Assembly: GCA_937890525.1 (NCBI GenBank)
Contig: CALADI010000032.1
Location: 1-55,684, forward strand
Reading direction: 5' to 3'
Length of the DNA stretch: 55,684 bases
Source: an uncultured Clostridia bacterium
GTDB lineage: Bacteria; Bacillota; Clostridia; Oscillospirales; Oscillospiraceae
Part shown: one piece after another, positions 1 to 8,661 of the stretch
How the letters are laid out: every line of letters begins with the position of its first letter
Position numbering within the stretch: the first letter of the stretch is position 1
Notes under the pieces: generated by a model
What the model was told of the DNA's origin: nothing
What the model saw: the letters and a program-made list of their open reading frames with translations, nothing else
Databases searched by the model: none
Program-made: the position numbers and the translations under genes

Positions 1-1067
1 ACAAAACCCTGCTCGGCGGGGTAGCTGTCTGCACCGTAGTGTGCGATGCACTGAGGAATGTTCAGCTGGTCGTTCATGCTGCGCAGGTGGGCGATTAGCA
101 GGCGCACCTTCTCTTCCACGGAAGAACCGCCCAGATGCATGAAGTCTGCGATCTCAGCGTAGCGTGCGGCAGCTTCGGGATTCTTGGCGTTGAAAGCGAT
201 GACCTTGGGCAGGTACATGGCGTTGGCGGCACCGTGGATGATGTGAGCGCCCTGATCCTCGAACACGGCACCGGTCTTGTGGGCCATGGAGTGGACGATG
301 CCCAGCAGAGCGTTGGAGAACGCCATACCGGCAAGGCACTGGGCGTTGTGCATGGAGTCCCGCTTTTCCATGTCCCCGGCATAGGAGGGGATCAGGTCAT
401 TCTGGATCATGCGGATGGCGAAGATGGCCAGAGGATCGGTGTAGTCGCAGTGAGCGGTGGAGACATAGGCCTCGATGGCGTGGGTCATGGCGTCCATACC
501 GGTGTGAGCAACCAGCTTCTTGGGCATGGTCTCTGCCAGATCCGGGTCAACGATGGCCACATCCGGGGTGATCTCAAAGTCAGCCAGAGGATACTTGATG
601 CCCTTTTTGTAGTCGGTGATGACGGAGAAGGCGGTGACCTCGGTGGCGGTGCCGGAGGTAGAGGGGATGGCGCAGAAGTGTGCCTTCTTACGCAGCTTGG
701 GCAGACCGAACACCTTGATCATGTCCTCGAAGGTGATATCAGGGTACTCGTACTTGATCCACATGGCCTTGGCCGCATCGATGGGGGAACCGCCGCCCAT
801 AGCCACGATCCAATCGGGCTGGAACTTCAGCATCTCCTCAGCGCCACGCATCACGGTGTCCACAGAGGGATCGGGCTCAATGCCGTCGAATACCTGAACC
901 TCCATGCCGGCTTCCTTCAGATAGGAAACGGCTCTGTCCAGAAAACCAAACTTGCGCATGGAGCTGCCGCCCACGCAAACCATTGCCCGCTTGCCCTCAA
1001 AGGTCTTCAGGGTCTCCAGCGTGCCTTTACCGTGATACAGGTCACGGGGAAGTGTAAATCTAGCCAT
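1..1067 (-). CDS. Iron-containing alcohol dehydrogenase (3' end outside window)
   Basis: NAD(P)H-linked reduction of aldehydes to alcohols (butanol/ethanol dehydrogenase type, group III metal-dependent ADH). About 355 codons are present and the C-terminus runs off the left edge. The translation shows the nucleotide-binding signature GGGSPIDAAKAMW, followed by PSTSGTATEVT, and the metal region GMDAMTHAIEAY, then HSMAHKTGAVF and HIIHGAANA, which supply the Asp and His ligands. The ATG at 1067-1065 is chosen because GGAGG lies about 8 nt upstream (plus-strand 1076-1080). It has its own promoter (1181-1209). It is a stand-alone dehydrogenase, not the C-terminal half of AdhE, because it has its own ribosome site and starts just before the dehydrogenase fold. 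Substrate is not decided by the sequence. Confidence 0.93.
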   Translation of the reverse strand, partial: MARFTLPRDLYHGKGTLETLKTFEGKRAMVCVGGSSMRKFGFLDRAVSYLKEAGMEVQVFDGIEPDPSVDTVMRGAEEMLKFQPDWIVAMGGGSPIDAAKAMWIKYEYPDITFEDMIKVFGLPKLRKKAHFCAIPSTSGTATEVTAFSVITDYKKGIKYPLADFEITPDVAIVDPDLAETMPKKLVAHTGMDAMTHAIEAYVSTAHCDYTDPLAIFAIRMIQNDLIPSYAGDMEKRDSMHNAQCLAGMAFSNALLGIVHSMAHKTGAVFEDQGAHIIHGAANAMYLPKVIAFNAKNPEAAARYAEIADFMHLGGSSVEEKVRLLIAHLRSMNDQLNIPQCIAHYGADSYPAEQGF

Positions 1068-1171
1068 GGTAAATTCCTCCAAAATGAATAAGATGTAGGC
1101 AAAACGATCATGCTTATGCGCCATTGCCCTGTGGGCATCCGCCCGGCAATCGCTCATCTCATATCGTTATG

Positions 1172-1209
1172 TTCGTATCGATTATATTTTATCTATACGA
1201 AAAAGTCAA
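1172..1209 (-). promoter_or_regulatory. Sigma-A promoter with overlapping inverted repeat for the alcohol dehydrogenase
   Basis: On the minus strand TTGACT (1204-1209) is followed after 17 nt by TATAAT (1181-1186). An inverted repeat, TTCGTATCGAT (1172-1182) with ATCTATACGAA (1191-1201), one mismatch in 11, covers the -10 box and the spacer. This is the position expected of a repressor operator. The regulator is not identified. Confidence 0.75.
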
Positions 1210-1236
1210 CAAATATTTTAAGAACTTTTTGTAAAA

Positions 1237-1275
1237 AAAGCAGAAGCGCACACGGATGTTGTACGCTTCTGCTTT
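1237..1275 (-). terminator. Rho-independent terminator after the gatD-like gene
   Basis: AAAGCAGAAGCG pairs with CGCTTCTGCTTT around a 15-nt loop. On the minus strand the stem is followed by a run of T (plus-strand A run 1233-1239), directly after the stop codon of the gatD-like gene. Confidence 0.85.
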
Positions 1276-1279
1276 GGGG

Positions 1280-2002
1280 TTATCCAATGTGGAAGTTGGC
1301 TTTGGGATCTTCCAGCTGCTCCAGCCGGAAACGGTAGGCCTCCATGGCCTGCTGCTCGAAGGCAAGAGCGTCGTCGTGCCCCAGCAGCCGCAGCAGGTAC
1401 TTGGTGAACAGGGGATTGAGTACCAGCAGCGGCCCCAGCAGATAGGTGGCGAAGAAGTTCCTATAGTGGATGCCCTCGGTCTTGTCCTCGGGGCTGTTGC
1501 CGCATCCGCCCCGAAGGGTGATGAAGGGATGATCCAGCGTGCCGCGGATGAAGGAAAACTGCGCCCGGCAGCCCACCATCTTGATGTCCTCAAAATCCCC
1601 GAGGAACATGGAATTGTGCCGGATCTCTTGAATCTTACGGTCGGCATAGTAGGGGAACAGCCCCAGCATGGGAGTCTTATGCCCGGCGTTGGCGGCGGTG
1701 TCCAGAATGTACTGACCGAACAGCTCGGTGGCGTTGCCGGTGGCGAGAACCACCACGCCCCGTTCGATCAGTTCCTTCAGCCGGTCCCGGTGGGGCATCA
1801 GCTTTTGAACTGCCGTCACCTGCTTGGGCTCGGACATGGAGCCGATGTAGATCATGTCCACATCGTGCTGGACAAAGTACGGCGTGGAGCGGACATCGGT
1901 AAAGTGGAACTGGGCATCCGGGGCACAGGCCTGCAAATACCGGGCGTTGGCCATATCCCCGAACAGGTTGCCCAGCTCGGGATAGAGGATTTCAATGGTC
2001 AT
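1280..2002 (-). CDS. gatD: GatD-like class I glutamine amidotransferase, catalytic residues missing
   Basis: 240 aa, the normal length for GatD, the subunit that delivers ammonia to MurT for amidation of the D-glutamate of lipid II. The start overlaps the murT-like stop codon by 4 nt (ATGA), so the two are translationally coupled. The fold signatures are present (IEILYPELGNLFGD at the N-terminus, Y-L-x-GPLL near the C-terminus). The nucleophile elbow, normally C-G-G-Y-Q, reads ATGNATELFG (about residues 87-96), with no cysteine. The usual YLHGPLL catalytic histidine is replaced (TYLLGPLL). By family knowledge it should therefore lack glutaminase activity, unlike true GatD. It may be a structural partner of the MurT-like ligase or a diverged paralogue. 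Membership of the family is clear; the function is inferred. Confidence 0.8.
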   Translation of the reverse strand: MTIEILYPELGNLFGDMANARYLQACAPDAQFHFTDVRSTPYFVQHDVDMIYIGSMSEPKQVTAVQKLMPHRDRLKELIERGVVVLATGNATELFGQYILDTAANAGHKTPMLGLFPYYADRKIQEIRHNSMFLGDFEDIKMVGCRAQFSFIRGTLDHPFITLRGGCGNSPEDKTEGIHYRNFFATYLLGPLLVLNPLFTKYLLRLLGHDDALAFEQQAMEAYRFRLEQLEDPKANFHIG

Positions 2003-3381
2003 GTTGCGCTGACGCCTCCTTCCTGTTCAATGCGAGCCTTGACGGCGTCCCGGATCTTACGACCCCGGGTGATGGAGTTCACATCGTGGAGCACATAGAT
2101 CCGGTCGATGCCTTGGGTGTCCACGAAGTTTGCGGTTTCAAACATATCCCGCATACAGACCAGCTTCTCCTCCGGCACCCCTGCCAGCAGCAGGCGAAGC
2201 CGATGGTCCAGATACCGCTCACCGCCCACCACGATCTTGCGGATATGGGGATCGTTGAGGTATTCGTAGTCCGAATCATAGATCCATGCCACGGTCTCGG
2301 TCTTGTGGGGATCGTCGAACAGATCGTCCAGGATCAAGATCAGTTCCTTTTCGCTGGGATCCTTTGCCACATTTTCAAACACCGTGGATACGGCGGTGGG
2401 ATTCTGTCCCTTTGCCACTTGGGTGATCAGCTCAATGCCGCCTACGGTCATACGGCTCTCCCGGGAGACCGGCAGAGTGGCATTGGCAAGATCCTTTGCC
2501 AGTACCTCGTGAGGCAGTCCCATATCCCGGAACAGGGCGATCACCGCAGCCAAATTGTAAAGGTTATGCACCGCCGAGGAGATGATAGGGTAGCGGAAAG
2601 TGCCGCCCGGCTCCTGCATGGTCAGCATCCCATCCTGTGTGCCGGCAACGAAGTAGTCCCGGGCGGGGGACTTCAGACCGCAGCAGGGGCAGGAGAAATC
2701 ACCGATGTGGCGGTAGTTTCGGTAGTGATAGTCCGGCTTGGTGCCGCAGTTGGGGCAGACGGTGAAATCATCCGCCAGCGCAGGGCGGGAATGGGAATGC
2801 TGGTCGCAGACGCCGAAATAGAGTCTGCGGTTATTCTGCCCGATGAAGCAGCTCAGGGGATCGTCGGCGTTGAGGATCACCACGGTGCCGGGGGAATCCT
2901 CGGCGGCTTTTTTGAGCTGCTGACCGATGTACTCCGGGTTTGCGTTGCGCTCCATGGAGTCCCGGGCCAGATTGGTGACGATCAGATAGTTGGGCTTCAG
3001 CTTGGGCACATTGATGGGGGAGATCAGCTCATCCATCTCGATGACCACAGCATCCTTGGTGGGGCGGTTCAGAAAGTCCACCGCATCCAGAATGCACCGG
3101 GCATGACCGGCGTGGTGATTGGCACCCCAGTCGTTGTAGCTGACGGTTTTGCCCTGCTGAGTCAGTACGCTGGCGACGATGTGGGAGACGGTGGTCTTGC
3201 CGTTGGTGCCGCTGACGGCGATGGTCAGCTTAGGCTTTGCCACATACTTGAGAAAGTCGGAGCACAGCCGCATGGACACCATGCCCGGGCGGTCGTTGCG
3301 CACATGCCCGGTTCTCTTGTACCACCACAGGAACACTTTGCCGCCCCATAGGGCCAGCCAAAATTGGATTTTTTTCAACAT
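1999..3381 (-). CDS. murT: MurT-like Mur ligase (lipid II isoglutaminyl synthase, ligase subunit)
   Basis: 460 aa. MurT activates the alpha-carboxyl of D-Glu in lipid II for amidation. Visible: P-loop SGTNGKTTVSH (about residue 58), acidic E-x-DEL segment, then CPNC...CPCC (about residues 205-230), the zinc ribbon typical of MurT, and the C-terminal Mur ligase domain (DUF1727). The ATG at 3381 is preferred over one at 3387, because GAGG sits 8 nt before 3381 but only 2 nt before 3387. It is the second gene of a flippase-murT-gatD operon; its 3' end overlaps the next gene by 4 nt. Since its partner looks catalytically dead, the ammonia source and even the substrate of this pair are uncertain. 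Confidence 0.85.
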   Translation of the reverse strand: MLKKIQFWLALWGGKVFLWWYKRTGHVRNDRPGMVSMRLCSDFLKYVAKPKLTIAVSGTNGKTTVSHIVASVLTQQGKTVSYNDWGANHHAGHARCILDAVDFLNRPTKDAVVIEMDELISPINVPKLKPNYLIVTNLARDSMERNANPEYIGQQLKKAAEDSPGTVVILNADDPLSCFIGQNNRRLYFGVCDQHSHSRPALADDFTVCPNCGTKPDYHYRNYRHIGDFSCPCCGLKSPARDYFVAGTQDGMLTMQEPGGTFRYPIISSAVHNLYNLAAVIALFRDMGLPHEVLAKDLANATLPVSRESRMTVGGIELITQVAKGQNPTAVSTVFENVAKDPSEKELILILDDLFDDPHKTETVAWIYDSDYEYLNDPHIRKIVVGGERYLDHRLRLLLAGVPEEKLVCMRDMFETANFVDTQGIDRIYVLHDVNSITRGRKIRDAVKARIEQEGGVSAT

Positions 3382-3386
3382 ATACA

Positions 3387-5033
3387 TTACCTCTTTCGGA
3401 TCCCCAGTTTGCCGGTGATCCGCTGCATCATTTTGGTTCCGAATACATCACTCAATACCTGCCAGCGGTACACCAGCGGCAGGTAGACTGCGCCGCCGAC
3501 TGCGGCATAGACGAGGAATTGGAGGATCAGCAGCAGCCCTCTTCCGTCGGACACCGGCCACAGGAACTTGACCAGCAGGACGGCGCCGGTCATCAGAGCA
3601 GCGGCGGGCGTGATCCGGATCAGGAAGCTGATGGTGGGACGGTAGCGGAAGCGGATGGTCCTTTTCAGCACCCGCAGCAGCAGCGCCGCCGTTACGATCT
3701 GACCGACGATGCTGGCGGCGGAAGCACCCAGATAGGCGGGCAGCCCCATGGCATCGAACAGGTAGATCAGGGGCAGATCCAGCGCCGTGTTGATGATGAC
3801 ACCCAGAATGTTGTAAAAACAGGTGGCTTTGCCCAGATTCATGCTCTGCATCGCCATGCCGATGACGGTGGTGATGCTGCCCAGCACATTGACCACGATG
3901 GCAAGCTGCAGGATGCTGCCGCCGTAGAGACTCTCGCCGTAGAACAGCCGGTAGACCGGCTCGGCAAAGATGATGACCCCGATGCCGAGGGGTACAGTGA
4001 CAGCCAGCACTGTGCCGATGGCTTGGTTCAGCTTCATCCGAATGGCGCCCCAGCGCTTGCGGGCGTAGTTCTCCGCAATGAAGGGGGCGATGCTGCTGGT
4101 CAGACCGATGGACAGAGCGGAGATGATCATGCAGATCTTGGGGATCCATGTGGAGGCGATGCTGGAGATGAGCTGGGTGGATTCGTCGCTGTAGCCCAGC
4201 TTGTGCAGTCCCAGAAGCAGCATCTTCAGATCCACCAGATTGTACACGCTCATGGTCACGGAAACCAGCACCAGCGTGGCGCAGTGGGAGAAGATGTTCT
4301 TGAGGATCTTCCCGGAGGAGTCAGGGGCAGCTTCGGCGCTGCCGGAGACAGGGAACTGTTCCCGGTTGGCGTGATAGGCCCGCAGCAGATAGATCAGCGC
4401 CACCCCGGCACCCACGGCTGCACCCGCCAGCGCTACCCCCACGCCGATGGTCACATCGGTGTGCAGCAGCTTGATGGCAATATAAGAGCCGCACAGTACG
4501 AATACGATGCGGACGAACTGCTCGATGACTTGGCTCTGGGAGGGGGCAGCCAGGAATTTATGTCCTTGCAGATACCCACGCTTCATGCTGAGGAAGGGAA
4601 CGATCAGCAGGCAGTAGGACACCGCCCGGACAGAAAAGGCGACTTCGTCCACGGTGACACCCTCGGTCATGTCTTTGAGGAAATAGCCGCCGATCTGCTT
4701 GGAGCAGAGCTGCAAAAAGACGAAGGCGGCAAGGGAGATCGCAACCACCATGCTCAAGCCCAGAGAGTAGGCTTTCTCTTTGGAGCGGAATTTGCCCAGA
4801 GAGTTGTATTCGCTGATGACGATGCTGATGGCAATGGGGATACCGGCGGTGGAGATGTCCAGAAACAGGGTGTAGATGCTGTAGGCATAGGAATACAGGA
4901 TCCCGCCCTTATCTCCGATGATACTGTAAAATGGGATGTTGTATACGGCGCCCATCAGCTTGGTCAGCATGATGGCAGCATAGGCGATAGCTGCGCCCTC
5001 TACAAATCCGTTCTTATGCATTTTCTTACTCAC
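3387..5033 (-). CDS. MurJ/SpoVB-family lipid flippase (MATE/MOP superfamily)
   Basis: 548 aa integral membrane protein with about 14 hydrophobic segments. It belongs to the polysaccharide-biosynthesis/MurJ (YtgP, SpoVB) group of the MOP exporter superfamily, proposed to flip lipid-linked precursors such as lipid II. The N-terminus KNGFVEGAAIAYAAIMLTK and the following GAVYNIPFYSIIGDKGG are typical. The GTG at 5033-5031 is chosen (AAAAGAGG 7 nt upstream); an in-frame ATG lies four codons later. Its stop lies 5 nt before the murT-like start, so lipid precursor export and modification are transcribed together. Confidence 0.85.
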   Translation of the reverse strand: MSKKMHKNGFVEGAAIAYAAIMLTKLMGAVYNIPFYSIIGDKGGILYSYAYSIYTLFLDISTAGIPIAISIVISEYNSLGKFRSKEKAYSLGLSMVVAISLAAFVFLQLCSKQIGGYFLKDMTEGVTVDEVAFSVRAVSYCLLIVPFLSMKRGYLQGHKFLAAPSQSQVIEQFVRIVFVLCGSYIAIKLLHTDVTIGVGVALAGAAVGAGVALIYLLRAYHANREQFPVSGSAEAAPDSSGKILKNIFSHCATLVLVSVTMSVYNLVDLKMLLLGLHKLGYSDESTQLISSIASTWIPKICMIISALSIGLTSSIAPFIAENYARKRWGAIRMKLNQAIGTVLAVTVPLGIGVIIFAEPVYRLFYGESLYGGSILQLAIVVNVLGSITTVIGMAMQSMNLGKATCFYNILGVIINTALDLPLIYLFDAMGLPAYLGASAASIVGQIVTAALLLRVLKRTIRFRYRPTISFLIRITPAAALMTGAVLLVKFLWPVSDGRGLLLILQFLVYAAVGGAVYLPLVYRWQVLSDVFGTKMMQRITGKLGIRKR

Positions 5034-5107
5034 GCAAAAACCTCTTTTACCTTTCTGTGAGGATCACCCGGCAGTTCCGGGGCTGAAGAACTGCATTCTC
5101 CAGCCCC

Positions 5108-5136
5108 ATTATACCACATCTGATTCGGGAGTACAA
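5108..5136 (-). promoter_or_regulatory. Sigma-A promoter of the flippase-murT-gatD operon
   Basis: TTGTAC (5131-5136) and TATAAT (5108-5113) on the minus strand are separated by 17 nt. The -10 is preceded by TGTGG. It lies about 75 nt before the GTG start. Confidence 0.8.
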
Positions 5137-5239
5137 CCGGGAAAGGGGCGCATTTCCTCGCAAACAGGGACAAACTGAACCGAAAGCGGGGGCGGAAACC
5201 GCCGCGAGAAAAATCCCCCCTGCCACGGGGGGCGACTGC

Positions 5240-5268
5240 TTGACAACGGCAGGCAAAAATGGTAGACT
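5240..5268 (+). promoter_or_regulatory. Sigma-A promoter of degV
   Basis: TTGACA (5240-5245), 17-nt spacer, TAGACT (5263-5268). The leader to the degV start is about 100 nt. The rest of the gap 5034-5365 holds the divergent promoter and a GC-rich stretch with a CCCCCC/GGGGGG hairpin (about 5214-5232); nothing coding is seen. Confidence 0.75.
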
Positions 5269-5374
5269 CCGATTACGGAAGACAAGGTGGATTTTGGTGG
5301 TTTTGTTCCGGTTCTGCTGCCTTGTCCCCCAAGAGGAAGAGACTGTAATTTAAATAAGTTGGGATGTGGATCAT

Positions 5375-6262
5375 ATGAAACCGTATGTATTAAGCTGCTG
5401 CTCCACCGCAGACCTGAGCCGAGAGCATTTTATCCAGCGGGATATTTCCTACGCCTGCTACCATTTTACCCTGGACGGCATCCAGTATGAAGATGATCTG
5501 GGGCAGTCGGTGCCCTTCGACCAGTTCTATCAGGCCATGAGCGAGGGAGCGCCCACCAGCACTTCTCAGATCAACGCCGGGGAATTTATTGCATATTTTA
5601 CGCCTTTTTTGGAGCAGGGGCAGGATATTCTCCATGTGACCTTGTCCTCGGGGCTGTCCGGCGCATATAACTCTGCTTGCATCGCCCGGGACGAACTGCT
5701 GGAGACTTATCCCGAGCGGAAGATCTATATTGTGGACTCTCTGGGGGCTTCCTCGGGCTACGGTCTGCTGATGGATCGTCTGGCGGATCTGCGGGATGAG
5801 GGCATGACCATCGAAGAACTGAACGATTGGGCTGTGGAACACCGTCTGGAGCTGCACCATTGGTTCTTCTCCACGGATCTGAGCTATTATGTCAAGGGCG
5901 GACGGATCACCAAGGCGGCCGGATGGTTCGGTACGGCGCTGAAGATCTGCCCTCTGCTGAACATGAATGACGAGGGCAAGCTGATCCCCCGCTACAAGGT
6001 GCGGGGCAAGCCTGCGGTGATCAAGCGCATCGCCGAGCAGATGAAGCTGTGCGCCAAGGACGGGCTGCAATACCATGGCAAGTGCTATATTTCTCAGGCA
6101 GGATGCTATGAGGACGCCGTTGCGGTGGCCAAGCTGGTGGAGGAGGCTTTCCCGGATCTTGCGGGGAAGGTAGAGATCAACCACATCGGCACCACCATCG
6201 GCAGCCACACCGGCCCGGGTACTGTGGCGCTGTTCTTCTGGGGCTCCAAGCGTGAGCATTGA
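5375..6262 (+). CDS. degV: DegV family fatty-acid-binding protein
   Basis: 295 aa. DegV/FakB proteins bind a fatty acid and can present it to a FakA kinase for phospholipid synthesis. Visible signatures: N-terminal VLSCCSTADLS, the STSQINAGEF segment, LSSGLSGAYNSA (ligand-binding loop), VDSLGASSGYG, and the C-terminal HIGTTIGSHTGPGTVALFF. The ATG at 5375 is preferred; an in-frame GTG at 5366 is possible but has a poorer ribosome site. It is a single-gene unit with its own promoter and terminator; no fakA is nearby. Confidence 0.9.
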   Translation: MKPYVLSCCSTADLSREHFIQRDISYACYHFTLDGIQYEDDLGQSVPFDQFYQAMSEGAPTSTSQINAGEFIAYFTPFLEQGQDILHVTLSSGLSGAYNSACIARDELLETYPERKIYIVDSLGASSGYGLLMDRLADLRDEGMTIEELNDWAVEHRLELHHWFFSTDLSYYVKGGRITKAAGWFGTALKICPLLNMNDEGKLIPRYKVRGKPAVIKRIAEQMKLCAKDGLQYHGKCYISQAGCYEDAVAVAKLVEEAFPDLAGKVEINHIGTTIGSHTGPGTVALFFWGSKREH

Positions 6263-6290
6263 GCGAAGGAATATGGCGGACAGATAACAT

Positions 6291-6343
6291 ACTCCCTTCC
6301 TGTTTTGCGGTGGTCGATCCACTGCGCTCAGGAGGGGAGTTTT
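6291..6343 (+). terminator. Terminator of degV
   Basis: A two-part stem: ACTCCCTTCCTG pairs with CAGGAGGGGAGT and an inner TGCGGTGG/CCACTGC stem, followed by TTTT. Confidence 0.7.
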
Positions 6344-6394
6344 GCCGCATTGTGACGGGAGAACGGGAGGAAAACCGAAAAAAGGAAACATCCC

Positions 6395-6422
6395 TTGTGA
6401 TTTTGCCCGGATATGATATAAT
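6395..6422 (+). promoter_or_regulatory. Sigma-A promoter of lrgAB
   Basis: TTGTGA (6395-6400), 16-nt spacer, TATAAT (6417-6422), with a leader of about 40 nt and GGGAGG (6458-6463) before the lrgA ATG. Confidence 0.75.
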
Positions 6423-6467
6423 GGACGAAATATGTCCCTTTTGGGAACCGTATCTATGGGAGGAAGT

Positions 6468-6842
6468 ATGAAATACATCAAACAATTTGGGGTGATCTTG
6501 ACCATCACCTTTGTCAGCGAAGTGCTGAACCATGTGATCCCGCTGCCCATTCCTGCCAGCATCTATGGCATTGCCATCTTATTTGCTTGCCTGCAAACCG
6601 GGCTGCTGAAGCTGTCGGCGGTGGAGGAAGTGGGAGATTTCCTTGTCCAGATCATGCCCATCATGTTTGTCCCGGCGGCGGTAGGGCTGATGAACGCATG
6701 GGGCATTATCCGCACTTCTTGGGTGAGCTATGGGGTCATTGTGGTGGTATCCACGGTGGTGGTCATAGCGGTCTCCGGCAGAGTGACCCAGCATTTTACC
6801 AAAACCACACGGAAGGAAGAGGAGGAGCAGCCCCATGTCTGA
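6468..6842 (+). CDS. lrgA: LrgA/CidA family holin-like membrane protein
   Basis: 124 aa with four hydrophobic segments and the family motif PLPIPASIYGIAILF near the N-terminus, ending in a charged tail (TTRKEEEEQPHV). LrgA/CidA proteins are small membrane proteins linked to murein hydrolase control and, in some bacteria, pyruvate or other metabolite transport. The ATG at 6468 is chosen because GGGAGG lies 5 nt upstream; an in-frame ATG at 6432 would lie at the transcript start. It overlaps lrgB by 8 nt. Confidence 0.92.
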   Translation: MKYIKQFGVILTITFVSEVLNHVIPLPIPASIYGIAILFACLQTGLLKLSAVEEVGDFLVQIMPIMFVPAAVGLMNAWGIIRTSWVSYGVIVVVSTVVVIAVSGRVTQHFTKTTRKEEEEQPHV

Positions 6843-7527
6843 GTTTTTCCAAGAGTCGGTCTATTTCGGTCTGATGCTGACGGTGCTGACCTTCGGCGTC
6901 GGTTCTTTGCTGAAGCAGAAGCTGAAAAGCCCCCTGTTCAACCCCATCCTCATCTCCATGGTGCTGTGCATCGGGTTTCTGCTGGTCTTTGACATCGATT
7001 ATGAGTTTTATCAAAGCGGCGCCAAGTACATCAGCTATCTGCTGACCCCGGCCACCATCTGTCTGGCGATCCCGCTGTATAAGCAGTTTGAGCTGCTCAA
7101 GCGCAACCGCCGGGCGGTGATGGCGGGGATCCTCTCCGGTGTGGTGACCAGCCTGTGTGCCATTCTGGTGCTGGCGGTGCTGTTCCGGCTGGATCATCAG
7201 GCCTATGTCACCTTGCTCCCCAAGTCCATCACCACGGCCATCGGCATGGATGTGTCTGCCCAGCTGGGCGGTCAAGTCTCCATCACCGTGGCGGTGATCC
7301 TGCTGACGGGGATCTTCGGCAACATCTGTGCCGAGACGGTGTTCCGCCTGACCCGCATCACCGATCCCATCGCCAAGGGGGTAGCCATTGGAACCTCCGC
7401 CCATGCGGTGGGCACGGCCAAGGCGCTGGAACTGGGGCAGGTGGAGGGCGCTATGAGCAGCCTGTCCATTGCCGTCGCGGGGATCTTGACGGTGGCAGGT
7501 GCCACACTGTTTTCTTACTTCTATTAA
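6835..7527 (+). CDS. lrgB: LrgB/CidB family membrane protein
   Basis: 230 aa, multi-spanning. The conserved LrgB stretch is visible: LLPKSITTAIGMDVSAQLGG, then FGNICAETVFRL and AKGVAIGTSAHAVGTAKALELG. It partners LrgA and is translationally coupled to it. No LytSR-type two-component genes are next to the pair. Confidence 0.93.
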   Translation: MSEFFQESVYFGLMLTVLTFGVGSLLKQKLKSPLFNPILISMVLCIGFLLVFDIDYEFYQSGAKYISYLLTPATICLAIPLYKQFELLKRNRRAVMAGILSGVVTSLCAILVLAVLFRLDHQAYVTLLPKSITTAIGMDVSAQLGGQVSITVAVILLTGIFGNICAETVFRLTRITDPIAKGVAIGTSAHAVGTAKALELGQVEGAMSSLSIAVAGILTVAGATLFSYFY

Positions 7528-7601
7528 AAGCAACACCCCCTTGTAGAGCAGTTCACACATTGAACTGCCCCACAGAGGGCGGTTCGATAAAACAGTATAG
7601 T

Positions 7602-7648
7602 AAAAAACGGGAAGCAACATGATTCAAGTCATGTGCTTCCCGTTTTTC
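7602..7648. terminator. Strong bidirectional terminator between lrgB and the zinc-ribbon gene
   Basis: AAAAACGGGAAGCA...CATGA pairs with TCATG...TGCTTCCCGTTTTT, about 18 bp of stem flanked by A and T runs, so it can stop transcripts from both sides. A second small inverted repeat, GCAGTTCA/TGAACTGC, lies at 7548-7568. From 7649 to 7874 nothing is seen. Confidence 0.85.
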
Positions 7649-7874
7649 AAATTAGCAGGGTTTGGGGAAGACACTCCCCAACAAGATTTCATGAGGGTAA
7701 AATTTGGCTCCATGGTAGAATCTTGCTCTATCATTTGTCAACTATATAGAATTCATCTGACATCACAAAATCCATACCTGTTCAAACAAATCTGCAGAAC
7801 TCAAAGACCTGATTTAACTTCTTTGAGCCTTGTATTCTCTATTTTCTGCTTTGCTGGGATGACAGGGAAAATGT

Positions 7875-8576
7875 TCACTTCGCCATTTTTCCATACCATT
7901 CTTTGAACTTCTTTGTGGCAGTTGCTTCGCTGGACCGTGGACTCTCTACGAGTTCAATAAATATATCTGCAAGTTCTGGAACTGCATTTATATCGAGCTT
8001 TGCTTTTTTTGCAAGAGATTGCGCTTCCTTCAAAAAAGAGTTGTACTCACGCTCTTTTACATCAGGCCAGCAGGATATAGATTTGCAATCGTTGAACTTA
8101 TAGAGGAGGTATATTTTTAATGACTCATCATATTTCTTTTCGTCCTTTAACTGACGATATTGAGCTCTTCTAACTCTAAATACCTCGTCGGGATAATCCA
8201 ATAATATTGCATTTAGCAAAGCCCAGGCTTTATCCCACTGCTTGCATTTTTGATAATATCCAACCAACCTTAGCTTATGACTTGCAGCATTCCACGGAGT
8301 AGGGGCTGAAAACACATCTTCATACACTGCGATTAGCTTGTCATATTCTTCGGACTTCTCGAATTCCTCACGAGCGTTGTTTAAGCGTTTTAGCTGTTCA
8401 TCCACAATCCTATCGACTTCTTGCCGCTTGCGTTTCATTTCTTCCAGTTTTCTTTCCGATTCTCTTGCTTTCTCAAGAGCCTGCTGGCGAATCGATGCTA
8501 CACAAGAATCGCATAAGCCATTCTTATCGAGGCGTAAGAACAATCCTTTCTTACCGCATTTTTTACATTGAGCCAT
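7875..8576 (-). CDS. Zinc-ribbon, coiled-coil and TPR-like protein of unknown function
   Basis: 233 aa. Residues 1-25 hold C4-x2-C7 and C22-x2-C25, a small zinc ribbon. Residues about 30-75 are a charged helix rich in E, K and R, likely coiled coil. The remainder (EYDKLIAVYEDVF, KCKQWDKAWALLNAILLDYPDE, KKYDESLKIYLLYK) reads like TPR-type helical repeats. No catalytic motif is seen. Base composition is clearly more AT-rich than the neighbours and it has its own promoter, so it looks like a recently gained single-gene island. Function not recognised. Confidence 0.75.
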   Translation of the reverse strand: MAQCKKCGKKGLFLRLDKNGLCDSCVASIRQQALEKARESERKLEEMKRKRQEVDRIVDEQLKRLNNAREEFEKSEEYDKLIAVYEDVFSAPTPWNAASHKLRLVGYYQKCKQWDKAWALLNAILLDYPDEVFRVRRAQYRQLKDEKKYDESLKIYLLYKFNDCKSISCWPDVKEREYNSFLKEAQSLAKKAKLDINAVPELADIFIELVESPRSSEATATKKFKEWYGKMAK

Positions 8577-8611
8577 AGTTTTACCAACCTCTCTTTTGAC
8601 ATGCTGTACTT

Positions 8612-8641
8612 ACTATACATCGAAGAGCGAGTTATTGACAA
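8612..8641 (-). promoter_or_regulatory. Promoter of the zinc-ribbon gene
   Basis: TTGTCA (8636-8641) and TATAGT (8612-8617) on the minus strand, 18-nt spacer, about 36 nt before the ATG. Confidence 0.6.
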
Positions 8642-8661
8642 AAAATACCTATTTTCTGTTA

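Noticed and set aside
3519..5060. 513-codon plus-strand open frame opposite the flippase
   Set aside because: Composition (Gln/His/Asp/Gly-rich, no hydrophobic core) is the mirror of a GC-rich membrane-protein gene; no ribosome site.
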